Source of the DNA: F22 sp963675625
Lineage (GTDB): Bacteria; Bacteroidota; Bacteroidia; Bacteroidales; Bacteroidaceae
Assembly (NCBI GenBank): GCA_963675625.1
Contig: OY776497.1
Coordinates: forward strand, 186,001 to 250,000
DNA: 64,000 nucleotides
Reading direction: 5' to 3'
Shown: positions 63,034 to 64,000 of the stretch, piece by piece
Numbering within the stretch: position 1 is the stretch's first letter
Layout: the number at the start of each line of letters is the position of its first letter
Program-made: the position numbers and the translations under genes
Notes under the pieces: model-generated
The model's input: the letters and a program-made list of their open reading frames with translations, nothing else
What the model was told of the DNA's origin: nothing
Database searches by the model: none

Positions 63034-63639
63034 CTACTTTTCATGAAATCTCAAGCGCTCTTGGTCCTCTATATAGACCACGTTTGTCGCCTTAATAAAA
63101 GCATTCATACGCCTTAAATCTAGTTTATCATGAGGGCTAATATGAAATCCTCCAAATACTGAACGTGGAAACCGCGGAATAGACACAATGAGATAGTTGA
63201 CATTTTCTTTAGAAAGCAAACCAGCATCGAATAAAAATTCCAAAGTGGACAACACTTGATGCTTAGCTTTACCTTTATTACGATTGATTCCTTTTTTCGA
63301 ATGAGGATATTTCAGTTCAACTGCAATAGACCAGACCCTCTTATTGACATCCGACTTATCTGCCAATCCTACACACTCACATTGAGAAATGGTTTCGCCA
63401 TATTGGTTGGTAAAGAAATCGATATTGTTAGCTTCTTCAATATTCACCACATGAAAGACAACTCTATTAGGATTAGAGATATGCAACCCACTGATATCAT
63501 CTGGTTGCTGTGTATGAAGCTCTACACCACGATGATTTCTTTTATCCTCTCGAGTCTGCTCTGTATAGTCCACAACATACAAGTCTGTGTCATACGTGTG
63601 GACAGATTCAAATGGATTAGGCATCTCTTTCTGGTTCAT
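63034..63639 (-). CDS. Hypothetical protein with E-x-K (nuclease-like) motif
   Basis: 201 residues. WSIAVELKYPHSKKGINRNKG contains an E-x-K pair on a strand, as in PD-(D/E)xK nucleases, preceded by acidic residues (ECVGLADKSD). TLEFLFDAGLLSKENVNYLIVSIPRF follows. The family is not recognised. Its start overlaps the end of the ABC-type ATPase gene by 23 bases, so the two form a translationally linked pair. ATPase plus nuclease pairs are common in phage defence; the role here is inference. Confidence 0.55.
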   Translation of the reverse strand: MNQKEMPNPFESVHTYDTDLYVVDYTEQTREDKRNHRGVELHTQQPDDISGLHISNPNRVVFHVVNIEEANNIDFFTNQYGETISQCECVGLADKSDVNKRVWSIAVELKYPHSKKGINRNKGKAKHQVLSTLEFLFDAGLLSKENVNYLIVSIPRFPRSVFGGFHISPHDKLDLRRMNAFIKATNVVYIEDQERLRFHEK

Positions 63640-64000
63640 AGTAATTCAACATAATATCAAATTCATCCATAATATCTTGCATAGCTTGACCTAGAAAATT
63701 TTCATCTATCAATCCATCACAACCTTGAACTGAAGTAATCGTTCCATTATCCACAGAATAAACAGATACACGTTGTGGATGAATATAGGTCAATTGGTGA
63801 TCCAAGAGTGCCTTATCTTCTTCATTTAGCTTATCCCTCACTAATCCACCCAACATACAATTATTAATGGCGAATAGGATATATGGACTGTGAGTCGTAA
63901 TAATCATATCATGTGGATAACCTCCATTCTGAAATTTTTTCAATAGTTGCACTATAAGTTCCTTCTGTGTTTTAGGGAATAAGTTCTGCTCGGGTTCTTC
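63617..64000 (-). CDS. ABC/SMC-like AAA ATPase, C-terminal part (cut by window end)
   Basis: The open frame runs off the window at 64000, so only about 127 residues are visible; the ATG at 63952 is internal. EEPEQNLFPKTQKELIVQLL is the Walker B/D-loop region of overcoming-lysogenisation-defect and AAA_15/AAA_21 type ATPases, and MIITTHSPYILFAINN holds the His switch. The N-terminal half with Walker A lies outside. Its stop lies inside the start of the E-x-K protein gene. Confidence 0.85.
   Translation of the reverse strand, partial: EEPEQNLFPKTQKELIVQLLKKFQNGGYPHDMIITTHSPYILFAINNCMLGGLVRDKLNEEDKALLDHQLTYIHPQRVSVYSVDNGTITSVQGCDGLIDENFLGQAMQDIMDEFDIMLNYYEPERDA

Noticed and set aside
1..64000. 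tRNA, rRNA, insertion sequences, integrases, attachment sites
   Set aside because: None could be supported on reading both strands; no transposase or integrase motifs and no cloverleaf-like sequence were found.

Overview
The window reads as a chromosomal segment of a Bacteroidota bacterium, most probably of the order Bacteroidales. The evidence is a SusC/SusD pair with an ECF sigma factor and a FecR/DUF4974 anti-sigma factor, DUF4252 lipid-envelope-type proteins, two MnmA paralogues, a lack of clear Shine-Dalgarno sequences, and many promoters of the Bacteroides type (-7 box TAnnTTTG, often with a TTTG or TTG about 19-21 bases upstream). No rRNA, tRNA, CRISPR array, insertion sequence or integrase was seen. 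The species cannot be named from the sequence.

Layout. 1-7.9 kb: the end of an acyltransferase, a TIR-domain protein with a degenerate Nudix-like C-terminus, small membrane and enzyme genes, and a secreted tandem transglutaminase-like protein. This stretch looks richer in G+C than the rest. 8-16 kb: two DUF4252 proteins, a dicarboxylate/amino-acid symporter, an inositol-monophosphatase family enzyme, an AraC-type regulator with a candidate small RNA and a hydrolase under apparently shared control, a nitroreductase, an EamA exporter and an FMN reductase. 16-24 kb: MsrA, then a stress or redox run (quinone-oxidoreductase-like ADH, tandem ABM protein, Zn-type macrodomain), then an operon of CDF transporter, YqhD-like dehydrogenase, MFS transporter and SDR. 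24-31.5 kb: a two-component system, a membrane-anchored TPR/AraC regulator with a 38-residue membrane protein upstream, a zinc CDF exporter, a second copy of the bPH membrane protein and a GIN-domain lipoprotein. 31.5-39.6 kb: EFR1 ferredoxin, hemolysin III, a cysK-mnmA-luxR operon, a RluA-type protein and two cell-surface glycan genes. 39.6-45.4 kb: a six-gene minus-strand operon rex-FAH-ispF-mnmA-subtilase-xseA.

45.6-53.1 kb holds the most unusual locus: a 1556-residue DUF4062/STAND-like P-loop protein with TPR-like repeats, an 847-residue CbxX/CfqX double-AAA+ protein and a 94-residue RyR (ryanodine-receptor repeat) protein, with the last two genes translationally coupled. This architecture resembles prokaryotic conflict or signalling systems. 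I do not recognise it as a named system.

53.2-62.9 kb is a polysaccharide utilisation locus for fructan: ECF sigma, FecR, SusC with an N-terminal STN signalling domain, SusD, a DUF4960 surface glycan-binding protein and a GH32 lipoprotein. 63-64 kb is the 3' end of an ABC-type ATPase with an overlapping downstream gene that has a nuclease-like E-x-K motif, a possible second defence pair cut by the window edge.

The strongest regulatory finding is a repeated operator, TTTGAAAT-N13-TTTGAAAT placed exactly 27 bases upstream of a -7 box. It occurs in front of the hydrolase gene and in front of a candidate ~155-nt terminator-ended RNA. A single inverted half-site lies in the promoter of the adjacent AraC-family gene.
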